From Candidatus Poribacteria bacterium (GTDB taxonomy: Bacteria > Poribacteria > WGA-4E > WGA-3G): DNA of 51,279 bases. This document shows positions 1 through 7,784 of this stretch, piece after piece; position 1 is the first letter of the stretch, and the number at the start of each line of letters is the position of its first letter. A model generated the notes under the pieces. The model did no database searches. It was not told the DNA's origin and worked only from the letters and a program-made list of their open reading frames with translations. The stretch spans positions 1 through 51,279 of the forward strand of contig JAJEGI010000152.1 in NCBI GenBank assembly GCA_022819945.1, read 5' to 3'. A program made the position numbers and the translations under genes.

Positions 1-62
1 CTGAGAACCTCCAGCACGAGTTCCGTCTTAAACTCGGAGGTGAATTGCCTGCGTTTGGCCAT
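1..62 (-). CDS. IS3-family transposase OrfA, partial (runs off the window)
   Basis: The minus strand from base 62 reads MAKRRQFTSEFKTELVLEVL and then leaves the window. This matches the start of IS3/IS911-type OrfA proteins, whose helix-turn-helix region opens with a basic stretch followed by FTxEFK. An AAAGGAG ribosome site lies a few bases upstream. Only 20 residues are visible, so whether the element is intact and has an OrfB cannot be judged here. The family call rests on this short match. Confidence 0.7.
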   Translation of the reverse strand, partial: MAKRRQFTSEFKTELVLEVL

Positions 63-88
63 TAGATAACTCCTTTCAGTGAGATTGC

Positions 89-94
89 ATTATA
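89..94 (-). promoter_or_regulatory. Extended -10 promoter for the IS3 OrfA
   Basis: On the minus strand the sequence reads TGCTATAAT, a perfect -10 box with the TGn extension. It lies 26 bases upstream of the OrfA start. No good -35 box is seen at 17 bases, which is common for extended -10 promoters. Confidence 0.5.
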
Positions 95-141
95 GCACAA
101 TCTTGTTTTAGGGAGTGGCCTAAAAAACCGTAGGCAGTACA

Positions 142-502
142 GGCAAACTCACTCTCTATGTAGGCGTAATATCCAATTTCGGATCTTTTTATAGATAGGA
201 GTTAGGCACTGCTTTTTAAAGTCCTTTGACAATGGATTTAAGGGATTAAAAACATCAAAAATACCGCTTTTTTGCATCCAAATGTCTAATATTTGCTCAG
301 TTGGTGTAAGTTCTGATAAAACAGTCTCCGAGGTACACCTGAAGTTAAGTCTTCCTAACGCAGAAGAAAAAATTTGATAAAAAGTTAAAAATGTGGTATC
401 ATATTAACCGTTAATAGGAGTCTCTATATTCGCAATTTATTCAAAAAATTTTGGCAATAGGATTTGAAAGTTACGTCTTTTTTCAGGAGTTAGGTAAATA
501 TT
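142..502. other. Intergenic region between IS end and radical SAM gene
   Basis: I see no coding sequence in these 361 bases. The stretch is AT-rich. Its right part holds the promoter and inverted repeat described separately. The left part has no recognisable structure. Confidence 0.5.
374..402 (+). promoter_or_regulatory. Sigma70-type promoter of the radical SAM gene
   Basis: TTGATA at 374-379 and TATCAT at 397-402 are spaced by exactly 17 bases. Immediately downstream (403-415) is the inverted repeat ATTAAC-C-GTTAAT, which would cover the transcription start and could bind a repressor. The leader to the ATG at 503 would be about 95 bases. Confidence 0.6.
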
Positions 503-2506
503 ATGCCAAATGCGCTATTTGTTTATCCAAAGTTTCCGCCATCTTATTGGGGCTTTAAGTACGCCTTAGAATTTATGGGCAAAAAATCATCAATGCCTCC
601 CCTTGGACTTTTGACGATTGCTGGAATGTTCCCGGACAATTACGCCATGAAAGTCGTTGATATGAATATAGAGCCGCTCACAGACGCGCATCTTCAATGG
701 GCGGACGTTGTGTTTACTTCAACGATGATTGTGCAAAAAGCGTCCCTCTATGAAGTCGCTGAACGTTGTAATCAAGCGGGCATACCGATTATCGCTGGTG
801 GTCCCCATCCGACCTCCTACTACGACAATATCAAAGAAGAAACCGATGCGACGATTAGCCATTTCCTTTTTGGTGAAGTTGAAGAAATTTTTGAAGACTT
901 CCTAACCGATTTTGAGAGCGGTACTGCCAAGGAAGTCTATCGTGAGACCCGAAAACCGGATATTACGAAAACGCCGCCGCCTCGTTACGATCTTATTAAT
1001 ATTAACAACTACGGCTCAATGGCGCTCCAATTTTCGCGCGGATGCCCCTTTAACTGCGAATTTTGCGATATTACAAAATTGTTTGGACGCGTCCCCCGTA
1101 CTAAGAGTAATGAACAGATGCTCGCTGAGTTTGAATTGCTCTATAAACTCGGTTGGGAAGGTGCGATGTTTGTCGTTGATGACAATTTCATTGGTAACAA
1201 ACGCGACGCAATGCGGTTGCTCCCTGCCGTTGCCAAATGGCAGGAAGAACGGCAATTCCCCTTCTCACTTTATACCGAAGCCAGTGTAAACCTCGTCGAG
1301 ATCCCTGAAATGCTTGATGAAATGACTGTGGCAGGGTTTAACATGGTATTCCTCGGTATTGAAAGCCCTAATGATGAGGCATTGCTCAGCACTTCTAAAG
1401 GTCAGAATACCAGTAAAGAAGAAGAGGCTGGTAGTTATCTCATGCGCGCGATCAGAAAAATACAGAACAAGGGGATAGAAGTAACCGGTGGGTTCATTAT
1501 CGGACTTGATGGTGATACGGAATTTGATTCACATATTAATTTCATTCAAGAGGCCGGCATCCCGATGGCGATGGCAGGGATGCTCACCGCTTTGAAAGAG
1601 ACGGATCTCTGGCACCGATTGAAACTGGAAGATCGGTTGCTTGGGGAGTCCAGCGGAAATCAGACCGACATGACCCTTAATTTTGTTCCAGAAATGCCGC
1701 GCGACGAACTTCTTGCTGAGTATCGGCGGGTTATTTCAACGCTGTATGATCCGACTTTGAAAAACTATTTTGCCCGATGTTTGACGCTGCTTGAGCACAT
1801 GCCTCAAACGCACAATAATGTCAGATCAATTCGCTTAGAGGAACTTTTCGCATTTTTCCGATCCATCCAGAAGCAACTTTTCTCGAAACAGGGTTTAGAG
1901 TATGCTCGCTTCCTGATAAAGACGCTTAAAGACTACCGTTCGATGTTCCCAGAAGCCGTCCGGTTAGCAGTCATGGGTTACCATCTTGAGAAGATAACAC
2001 GCCATACCGTCGCTGTTGAGGATTTCAGGAATTTCCTGTCTGACGAGATGGACACATATAAAGAAAAGATTGCACAGTTCGTAAGTGCACAAGGCAACCG
2101 GATGAGTGAGATTCAGAACTATTCGCGGCAGCTTTTCGCTCGTGTTAAGACAGAATACAATTCAATTCACAAAGATTTCCAATACGCAGCACACAGCGCG
2201 CTCACCGGTTTTCAACAATCGATGTTCAAGGCGTACTTAGAGGCGGAATTCACTGCCTTTAAAGATGCGGTCGGTAATTTCGCAAAAGCACAGACCGAAC
2301 GTCTCGGCGAACTCCAAGCGTACGTGCACAATCTCTTTGACCGTGTCCGCGCTCAGCATGCACAACTCCACAACATTTTCAAGCATCACACAGACGATTT
2401 CAAGCAGAACGTCCAAGAAAACTTCGACGCTTTTCATGAGTCCGTCACGCGACATTTAGAGCAACTCTTCGGCTCTGTCCCTGTTCAAATTGAGGGATTG
2501 AGTTAG
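503..2506 (+). CDS. B12-binding-domain radical SAM protein (HpnP/DUF4070-like) with duplicated helical tail
   Basis: A cobalamin-binding-type Rossmann domain (about residues 1-145, with MPPLGLLTIAG and GGPHPT) is followed by a radical SAM domain with the cluster motif CPFNCEFC (C181, C185, C188). The order and sequence resemble the DUF4070 group that includes the hopanoid methylase HpnP, so a methylation or other B12-dependent step on a lipid-like substrate is possible but not shown. From about residue 450 the protein is helical. Residues 526-575 and 593-642 are an imperfect duplication (FVSAQGNRMSEIQ against FAKAQTERLGELQ), giving a long amphipathic tail that is not typical of the family. 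An AGGAG lies upstream of the ATG. The next gene starts 7 bases after the stop, so the two are probably co-transcribed. Confidence 0.8.
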   Translation: MPNALFVYPKFPPSYWGFKYALEFMGKKSSMPPLGLLTIAGMFPDNYAMKVVDMNIEPLTDAHLQWADVVFTSTMIVQKASLYEVAERCNQAGIPIIAGGPHPTSYYDNIKEETDATISHFLFGEVEEIFEDFLTDFESGTAKEVYRETRKPDITKTPPPRYDLININNYGSMALQFSRGCPFNCEFCDITKLFGRVPRTKSNEQMLAEFELLYKLGWEGAMFVVDDNFIGNKRDAMRLLPAVAKWQEERQFPFSLYTEASVNLVEIPEMLDEMTVAGFNMVFLGIESPNDEALLSTSKGQNTSKEEEAGSYLMRAIRKIQNKGIEVTGGFIIGLDGDTEFDSHINFIQEAGIPMAMAGMLTALKETDLWHRLKLEDRLLGESSGNQTDMTLNFVPEMPRDELLAEYRRVISTLYDPTLKNYFARCLTLLEHMPQTHNNVRSIRLEELFAFFRSIQKQLFSKQGLEYARFLIKTLKDYRSMFPEAVRLAVMGYHLEKITRHTVAVEDFRNFLSDEMDTYKEKIAQFVSAQGNRMSEIQNYSRQLFARVKTEYNSIHKDFQYAAHSALTGFQQSMFKAYLEAEFTAFKDAVGNFAKAQTERLGELQAYVHNLFDRVRAQHAQLHNIFKHHTDDFKQNVQENFDAFHESVTRHLEQLFGSVPVQIEGLS

Positions 2507-2513
2507 CGGGACC

Positions 2514-4031
2514 ATGGCATCTATTGAAATCGAAAATCTCCGTTTTACTTATCCGAGTCGCAAGATACCGACCCTTCTCGGTATCACGACTCGCGTTTCT
2601 TGTGGTGCATTTGTATTGCTGACGGGTCCAACAGGGTGCGGTAAATCCACTTTACTGCGCACGCTAAATGGTTTAATTCCGCATGCATCGGCAGGAACAC
2701 TCACAGGCGTAGTGCGTCTCAATGGGAAAGATATTGCTTCGCAACCGCTTGCTGTCACGTGTCAACAGGTCTCCCTCCTGTTCCAAAATCCGAACGATCA
2801 ACTCTTTTGCACATTGGTTGAAGATGAGATCGCTTTTGGACTTGAGAACCTCGGTTTTCCCTCAGAAAAGATTCGAGAACGGATCACTCTCGCATTGGAA
2901 CAGGTAGGGTTGTCTGGCTTTGAATCTCGGCAGATCTCGTCGCTTTCAGGCGGTGAAAGACAGCGCGTTGCGCTGGCTGCTATCTGCGCGATGCAACCAC
3001 AAGTCCTACTCCTTGACGAACCCACCAGCCATCTTGATCCGCAAGGGACACGCGACATCCTCAATATCGTCAATCAACTAAATAAGGATCTGGGGATGAC
3101 GGTTGTTTTGGCGACCCATCGAACCAGAGAGGTAGCCCCGTTGTGCAATCATGTCTGGTTGATGGATTCGGGGCAACTTTGCTTAGATTTGCCAAAGTCA
3201 GAAGCACTCCAAGATGCGACACCTTATCAACGTTTAGGCGTGCAGGTGCCAGTGGAAGCACCACCGAAGCCTCCAACGTCATCTCTTGAGCGTATGTCGC
3301 ATACAGCACGATCAGAAACGCTCCTCAACATCCAAAATCTCCGTTATCGTTATTCTCACAGCGATAGTGATGCTGTTTGTACCATCTCCTGCAAGGTGCC
3401 GCGTGGAGAAGTACTCGCTATCATGGGAGCAAACGGGTCTGGCAAAACGACATTGATTCACCTCATCGCTGGCTTGCTGCGTCCATCCACAGGTGAGGTA
3501 ACTATTGATGGAAAGTCGTACAATCGCGTGAAACTCCATCAGTTGGCAGGCAAAGTTGGCATCGTTTTTCAGGATCCTGATCTATTGTTACAGGCGGAGA
3601 CCGTTCATGACGAAGTGGCATTCGGTCCGAAAAACCTTAAGTTCTTTCAGGAAACGCTTGAAGCGCGGGTTGACAAGACAATCTCACGATTTGACTTACA
3701 GCCCCTCGTTTCAGAGGCACCGTATGCCCTGTCGCGGGGACAACGTCAGCGCACTGCTGTTGCAGCGACTTTTTCACTACACCCAGACTTGTTCCTCCTC
3801 GATGAACCTACGACGGGTCAAGACGCACAGCATCTTCATCAGTTAATGGATGAACTCTGTGATGAAATCCGACAAGAGCACAAAACCCTCATTTTCGCAA
3901 CGCACGATACAGACCTTACCTTAAAATATGCTGACCGTATCCTCCTATTACGCAATGGGACAGTGATTTATGATGGCGATCCTGAGAGTGCTTTTGCGGA
4001 CCGAGAACTCCTACAGCAGGCATCGTTATAA
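2514..4031 (+). CDS. ABC transporter ATP-binding protein with two fused ATPase domains (EcfA/YkoD-like)
   Basis: Two complete ABC ATPase domains lie in one chain. Domain 1 has Walker A GPTGCGKST (38-46), signature LSGGE (144-148) and Walker B LLLDEP. Domain 2 has Walker A GANGSGKTT (305-313), signature LSRGQ (406-410) and Walker B FLLDEP (427-432). The layout and the FQNPNDQLF / FQDPDLLLQ Q-loops match energy-coupling-factor (ECF) transporters of vitamins or metals, where such fused ATPases are known. The transmembrane EcfT and the substrate-binding S component are not in the window, so the substrate cannot be named. A linker of about 40 residues rich in Pro and Ser joins the halves. The B12-dependent neighbour upstream makes a cobalamin or cobalt link tempting, but this is only inference. 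Confidence 0.85.
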   Translation: MASIEIENLRFTYPSRKIPTLLGITTRVSCGAFVLLTGPTGCGKSTLLRTLNGLIPHASAGTLTGVVRLNGKDIASQPLAVTCQQVSLLFQNPNDQLFCTLVEDEIAFGLENLGFPSEKIRERITLALEQVGLSGFESRQISSLSGGERQRVALAAICAMQPQVLLLDEPTSHLDPQGTRDILNIVNQLNKDLGMTVVLATHRTREVAPLCNHVWLMDSGQLCLDLPKSEALQDATPYQRLGVQVPVEAPPKPPTSSLERMSHTARSETLLNIQNLRYRYSHSDSDAVCTISCKVPRGEVLAIMGANGSGKTTLIHLIAGLLRPSTGEVTIDGKSYNRVKLHQLAGKVGIVFQDPDLLLQAETVHDEVAFGPKNLKFFQETLEARVDKTISRFDLQPLVSEAPYALSRGQRQRTAVAATFSLHPDLFLLDEPTTGQDAQHLHQLMDELCDEIRQEHKTLIFATHDTDLTLKYADRILLLRNGTVIYDGDPESAFADRELLQQASL

Positions 4032-4095
4032 TTACTTCATTGGAGATGATGTCAAGCGTTAAGCGAGAGTTCCTACAGTAATTCGAGAACTAATC

Positions 4096-4124
4096 TTGAT
4101 AGCCATAGCGAAATATGTTATACT
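4096..4124 (+). promoter_or_regulatory. Promoter of the MNT-HEPN gene
   Basis: TTGATA (4096-4101) and TATACT (4119-4124) are separated by 17 bases. A strong ribosome site, AAAAGGAAGG at 4131-4140, follows before the ATG at 4146, so the leader is very short. Confidence 0.65.
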
Positions 4125-4145
4125 CCAAGTAAAAGGAAGGCTCGT

Positions 4146-4931
4146 ATGGTTACCCGACAGGAAATCCAAGCTACATGTGATGACATCGTGCGCGAATTTG
4201 CACCACTTCAAGTGATTCTCTTTGGCTCCTATGCGTATGGCACACCTACAGAGGACTCGGATGTGGATCTGCTCGTCGTTATGGATATTCCGAAGTCGGA
4301 GTTTCGCAATAAGACTATTGAAATTCAGCAACATATTCCGAACCGTTTCAGTATGGACCTCTTGGTACGCTCTCCAGAAGAGATCGCTTATCGCATCTCA
4401 TATAACGACTGGTTCCTCCGCGAGATCACCGAAAAAGGAGAATTGCTTTATGGATACGATGCAGCCTACAATGTTAAAAATCTACAATTCACACATTACG
4501 GAATAAATCTTGCTGAAAAGAGGAAGGACTGCATGAATCCATTGACGCTGGAGTGGATACAGCGCGCTGAAGCTGATTATATCACCGTGCAGCAACTGTT
4601 ACTGACAGAGGATCCACTACTACATAATATTATCTGTTTCCATGCCCAACAATGTATCGAAAAATATCTCAAAGCGTGGTTGCAAGAGGCAAACAGGCCT
4701 GTTCTAAGAACACATAACCTTGAAGAGTTACTGGCGTTAATTGTACCTACACTACCGGATTGGGCCAATTGGCAATCTGACTTTAAAATCATAACGAAGT
4801 ATGCGGTCGAGCCTCGCTATCCAGGAGATCCAAGAACAGCCGAGGATACCCAACACGCTACGCACATCTGCGATGAGGTGCGTCAAGCCGTTCGCACGCA
4901 GCTAAAACTTGAGATGCGTGAGATCAGATAA
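4146..4931 (+). CDS. Fused MNT nucleotidyltransferase-HEPN domain protein
   Basis: Residues 1-105 form a minimal nucleotidyltransferase: GSYAYG (27-32), then SDVD (38-41, metal ligands D39 and D41) and a third Asp at 71 in SMDLLV. Residues 130-261 form a HEPN domain with FHAQQCIEKYLKA (165-177) and an R184-x5-H190 element that may be the HEPN RNase signature. In toxin-antitoxin pairs of the HepT/MntA type these are normally two genes, the HEPN protein being an RNase toxin and the MNT an adenylylating antitoxin. Here they are one chain. At residue 130 there is an in-frame ATG (4533) preceded by AGGAAGG (4521-4527), so a free HEPN product could also be made. Whether the HEPN part is an active RNase is uncertain. 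Confidence 0.8.
   Translation: MVTRQEIQATCDDIVREFAPLQVILFGSYAYGTPTEDSDVDLLVVMDIPKSEFRNKTIEIQQHIPNRFSMDLLVRSPEEIAYRISYNDWFLREITEKGELLYGYDAAYNVKNLQFTHYGINLAEKRKDCMNPLTLEWIQRAEADYITVQQLLLTEDPLLHNIICFHAQQCIEKYLKAWLQEANRPVLRTHNLEELLALIVPTLPDWANWQSDFKIITKYAVEPRYPGDPRTAEDTQHATHICDEVRQAVRTQLKLEMREIR
4521..4535 (+). promoter_or_regulatory. Internal ribosome site and in-frame start for the HEPN domain
   Basis: AGGAAGG at 4521-4527 sits 5 bases before an ATG at 4533-4535 that is in frame with the fusion protein and falls exactly at the start of the HEPN domain. It is nearly as good as the site of the full-length gene. Confidence 0.5.
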
Positions 4932-5476
4932 ACAGAAATTGAGGTAAAAGATTAAAATATCCGTGCTTCGCAAAGAAATTGACTTTTTGATCAAAAGATG
5001 TTACCGTTAAAAAATATTATTTAGTTGTCGGTTTTGAGGAAAACATAATTCAGGAGTCAAATTAAATCTGCTAAAGCAGGTCTCACAGCCCCGACCTAAA
5101 GGAACTTTGATAATCCAAGTTGCCATCTAAAAAATTATAGAAGTTCAGATTTCATCCTCTCTTAACCACATGTCGACTCCTTTCATTTTGAAGGCGTATA
5201 TAGATTTAATTTGACTTATAAGTCAAATTTGCGTATACTTATCCATACAAAGACATAATTATCAATAAATTATATTATCAAAATTACATCATTATTTATG
5301 GCTTTGGTAACCAATCAGTATTTTTTCATTAGGTGGTAACTTAGGTTAAACCAATCTATCGTAAAACGCGGGATTGTCGTTTGGCTGAGCGTTCAGCTAA
5401 GTCTGCTGGAACTAAACAACGTGCGATCGATTGACGAACCAATCGTTTGTACTCAAATTTAAAAAGGAAAATTAAA
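4932..5476. other. Intergenic region with promoter and palindrome
   Basis: I recognise no gene in these 545 AT-rich bases. The only clear elements are the promoter and palindrome at 5208-5239. Downstream of it is a leader of about 230 bases that contains a small potential hairpin, GCTGA-gcgt-TCAGC, near 5385. Confidence 0.5.
5208..5239 (+). promoter_or_regulatory. Promoter overlapped by a perfect 22-bp palindrome
   Basis: TTGACT (5211-5216) and TATACT (5234-5239) are spaced by 17 bases, a strong sigma70-type promoter. Bases 5208-5229 are a perfect palindrome with half-site AATTTGACTTA, covering the -35 box and most of the spacer. This is the classical position for a dimeric repressor. The downstream gene starts at 5477, giving a leader of about 230 bases. 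Confidence 0.65.
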
Positions 5477-5887
5477 ATGAAAATATGTTCAACGTTTCAC
5501 GTTTTGGTTATTGTAATGGCAGTGTTGACTTTCAGTATGCCTCTTATCACCCTTGCGCAACAGAGCTCGGTGCACGCTGAGGCTATAATTGCGGCTGAAA
5601 GAGATGCCGAGGCTACCGTCAATAAACCATTATGGTTCGGTGTTGGGTGCTTATTTACGGGCTTAGGGACTATTATCGCTTTTGTCACGGCACCTTCTCC
5701 ACCAGCTAGTAGATTAATGGGAAAATCTCCAGAATATGTCGCCTTGTATACTCAAGCTTACCAGTCAAAAGCCAAAAGCGTTCAGGGGCGTAGTGCCCTG
5801 ATAGGCTGCGCGATTTCTGGCGCAGTATACGCTGTTGCATATATAGCCGCTGTGGGTACTGCTGTTGCTGCTACAACAACTTATTAA
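5477..5887 (+). CDS. Small exported or membrane protein, first of two paralogues
   Basis: The start is placed at the ATG at 5477, which has AAGGA about 9 bases upstream and begins a clear signal peptide (MKICSTFHVLVIVMAVLTFSMPLITLAQ). After it come a short charged stretch (AERDAEA), a hydrophobic segment (FGVGCLFTGLGTIIAFV), the motif SRLMGKSPEYVALYTQAY and a second hydrophobic segment near the C-terminus. The protein at 6387-6872 has the same arrangement and the same SRLMGKSxEYVxxYTxAY motif. I recognise no named family. Likely location is the inner membrane or periplasm. It has its own promoter with an operator-like palindrome. Confidence 0.65.
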   Translation: MKICSTFHVLVIVMAVLTFSMPLITLAQQSSVHAEAIIAAERDAEATVNKPLWFGVGCLFTGLGTIIAFVTAPSPPASRLMGKSPEYVALYTQAYQSKAKSVQGRSALIGCAISGAVYAVAYIAAVGTAVAATTTY

Positions 5888-5896
5888 CCTCCAAAC

Positions 5897-5939
5897 GTGC
5901 CATGGTGACACAAGTATGAAATACGAGCCACTATGGCAC
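5897..5939. repeat. Inverted repeat downstream of the first paralogue
   Basis: GTGCCATGGTG (5897-5907) pairs with CACTATGGCAC (5929-5939), 10 of 11 positions complementary, around a 21-base loop. No T-run follows, so it is not a typical intrinsic terminator. It could stabilise the 3' end of the mRNA. Confidence 0.45.
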
Positions 5940-5994
5940 CCTAACAAATCAATTAAGGGTATTTGGGTTCAATGACTGCCTTAATACCATTTTA

Positions 5995-6150
5995 CTAAAA
6001 ATCTTCTAATCCGCAATACTGTTTGGCATCACGGAAGTTGAACTCAAGTTGAAAGCGCAGAGCATAATTGCGACACCTCCCAGCTATGGTCAAAACGGTA
6101 TTAGCAACCATCCACAACTTCATAGTTGCTTTTATTCGATAACTAAACAT
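5995..6150 (-). pseudogene. Decayed DDE transposase fragment
   Basis: The minus strand encodes a 51-residue open stretch ending ...YALRFQLEFNFRDAKQY and CGLEDF, then a stop. The pattern RFQ(I/L)EFxFRDAKQYxGLEDF is typical of the C-terminal catalytic region of IS4-like DDE transposases, including the glutamate of the DDE triad. The upstream part is barely recognisable and the downstream part is lost, so this is a remnant. It shows that an insertion element once lay between the two paralogues. Confidence 0.55.
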
Positions 6151-6320
6151 CCCTTCTACCTAACCTACGATTGCTTTGATTTTTCTTATCGAACCTATGG
6201 TGTATTAGCAAGTCGAGACTAAAATTGGAGGCTGAAATAACCATCAGGGGATTCAAAACTGTTAAATTGGAAAGCCTTAATCGTAAGTATCAGTTCCACA
6301 TTACTTGCTTCAAAAAGGAG

Positions 6321-6349
6321 TTGACCTTTCGCAGCAAATAGGTTATAAT
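6321..6349 (+). promoter_or_regulatory. Promoter of the second paralogue
   Basis: TTGACC (6321-6326) and TATAAT (6344-6349) are spaced by 17 bases. The ribosome site AGGAGAAAGG lies at 6375-6384 before the ATG at 6387. Confidence 0.7.
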
Positions 6350-6386
6350 TCAGAGTAACGCGGATTATACCATCAGGAGAAAGGTA

Positions 6387-6872
6387 ATGAAAATAAGTTT
6401 AAGGTTCCATGTCTCAGTTTTTTTAATAGCAGTGCTGACCCTCAGTGCCCCTATTAGTTTTTCCCAACAGAATTCGAGTATCATAGAGGCTAAACTTACC
6501 GCTGAACGGGATGCGCGAAGTGATCTTGGTAAAATGATGTGGTTCAGCGGTGGTTTTTTACTTACGGGCGGCACGCTACTCGTTCTCCGAATCACTGCAG
6601 ATGAAGATTTTTCAGAGGACTCTGCGGGCATATTGATTGGAGCTTCTTGTCTTCTTCACGGTGCCGGGCTTGTTGGTGCTTTTATGTCCGAGTCTACTCC
6701 TCCACCTTCGCGTCTCATGGGAAAATCGGCAGAATATGTCAACTTCTATACGGATGCCTATAGAACAGAATCAAGGAGAAGCCGAGCTTTGTGGGGGGCA
6801 GCTGGATCTGCGAGTGGCTGTCTTGTAGTGGGCGGCATTTTAATCTTGGAAATGGCTTTAACGGAGGATTAA
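6387..6872 (+). CDS. Small exported or membrane protein, second of two paralogues
   Basis: This 161-residue protein parallels the one at 5477. It has a signal peptide (MKISLRFHVSVFLIAVLTLS, cleavage near SFSQQ), the AERDARS stretch, two hydrophobic segments in the middle, the motif SRLMGKSAEYVNFYTDAY and a last hydrophobic segment. It carries about 20 extra residues between the first hydrophobic segment and the motif. The function is unknown. The conserved LMGK-x3-YV-x2-YT-x-AY block is probably the functional core. It has its own promoter. Confidence 0.65.
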   Translation: MKISLRFHVSVFLIAVLTLSAPISFSQQNSSIIEAKLTAERDARSDLGKMMWFSGGFLLTGGTLLVLRITADEDFSEDSAGILIGASCLLHGAGLVGAFMSESTPPPSRLMGKSAEYVNFYTDAYRTESRRSRALWGAAGSASGCLVVGGILILEMALTED

Positions 6873-7064
6873 GTCACGAGGTTAACCTCGCTTAGGTCCT
6901 ATTCCATAATTCTGAGGAACCGAGAAATGAAGCGTCATAAACTAACACAAAGATCTTCGGTTTTCCGCTGTGAACAGTACTGTAAATAGTCTTGTGAACC
7001 ATAATTTATCCAAAATTTGTACCGCAGATGCCTAATCGTCAACCATTTTATCACTGAAAAAGAA

Positions 7065-7784
7065 ATGCCCAAAAATATTCAATTCCTCACCATCGTTTTA
7101 ACTATTCTCTTCTTCGCTAATATCCTTTACGCCGCGCCGTTAAAAACGCTTTCCTTAGATTTTAAACGCGAACTAACCGAAAACGACAAAACAGAACACA
7201 TCGCGGGTACACTCCACTACGATGTAAAAGCGTCGCGAGTTGTCGTTGAAATCACTGAACCGCTTAAACAGATAATGATAGCAAAGGGAAATATATTAGA
7301 AATCTATTACCCAGAACAAAAACAGGCGTTCAGGTTTATCTCCGAAGGACAGATTCCGCTACCGCTCATTGAAACCATAATCCAATCCACGCAAGCCGAG
7401 TACGGGTTGACAGCACTCGGATATACTTTAGATAAGCACGATGTCATTGATGAAGTGCTGTATACCTATTGGGCACCACCAGAGAAAGCGAAAGATAAAC
7501 TCGGTGCAGTTATACTTGGTATCCACAAGGACAGGCTCATCTCCGCTGAAGTCAAAAATCCGAGCGGATATATCGTCGCAAGGACGCTCTATGAGAACCA
7601 TAGCGAAATCGGGGTTAACTATATCCCGATGAAGGTTACCTCCAGTACGTACGGAGAGAAATCTGAAGTGCTCCAACATGAAAAGATCGTTTATAACAAC
7701 CCACAGGTGAATGCAGAAACACCAAACCCAATCTTAAATTTTACGATTCCTGAATCTGTAGAGGTTAGAGTGAGCAGATGGTAA
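7065..7784 (+). CDS. LolA-like exported protein
   Basis: The start is placed at 7065 because the signal peptide begins there (MPKNIQFLTIVLTILFFANILYA, cleavage before APLK). The mature part, about 215 residues, looks like the open beta-barrel of LolA/LolB-type lipoprotein carriers: alternating strands, with IAGTLHYDVKASRVVVEITEP near the N-terminus and repeated hydrophobic strand patterns. LolA carries lipoproteins across the periplasm to the outer membrane. The match is by fold pattern, so other members of this superfamily are possible. The stop overlaps the next start (ATGGTAA), so translation of the yidD-like gene is probably coupled to this one. Confidence 0.55.
   Translation: MPKNIQFLTIVLTILFFANILYAAPLKTLSLDFKRELTENDKTEHIAGTLHYDVKASRVVVEITEPLKQIMIAKGNILEIYYPEQKQAFRFISEGQIPLPLIETIIQSTQAEYGLTALGYTLDKHDVIDEVLYTYWAPPEKAKDKLGAVILGIHKDRLISAEVKNPSGYIVARTLYENHSEIGVNYIPMKVTSSTYGEKSEVLQHEKIVYNNPQVNAETPNPILNFTIPESVEVRVSRW

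Larger units (their letters stand above)
1..141 (-). mobile_element. Left end of an IS3-family (IS150-like) element
   Basis: The OrfA start at base 62 is preceded on the minus strand by a likely terminal sequence whose outer end is near base 141 and begins TGTACTGCC. IS150-group elements have termini starting TGTACTG, so I place the boundary there. The other end and any target duplication lie outside the window. The boundary is an inference; the OrfA match is the firmer part. Confidence 0.5.
5888..6386. other. Intergenic region between the paralogues
   Basis: These 499 bases hold an inverted repeat just after the upstream gene (5897-5939), a decayed transposase fragment on the minus strand (5995-6150) and the promoter of the next gene (6321-6349). 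Nothing else is recognisable. Confidence 0.5.

Noticed and set aside
5897..5939. Inverted repeat after the first paralogue as an intrinsic terminator
   Set aside because: The loop is long and no T-run follows; kept only as an inverted repeat.
6877..6890. Perfect palindrome CGAGGTTAACCTCG right after the second paralogue, considered as a terminator
   Set aside because: The stem is only 5 bp with a TTAA loop and no T-run follows on either side.
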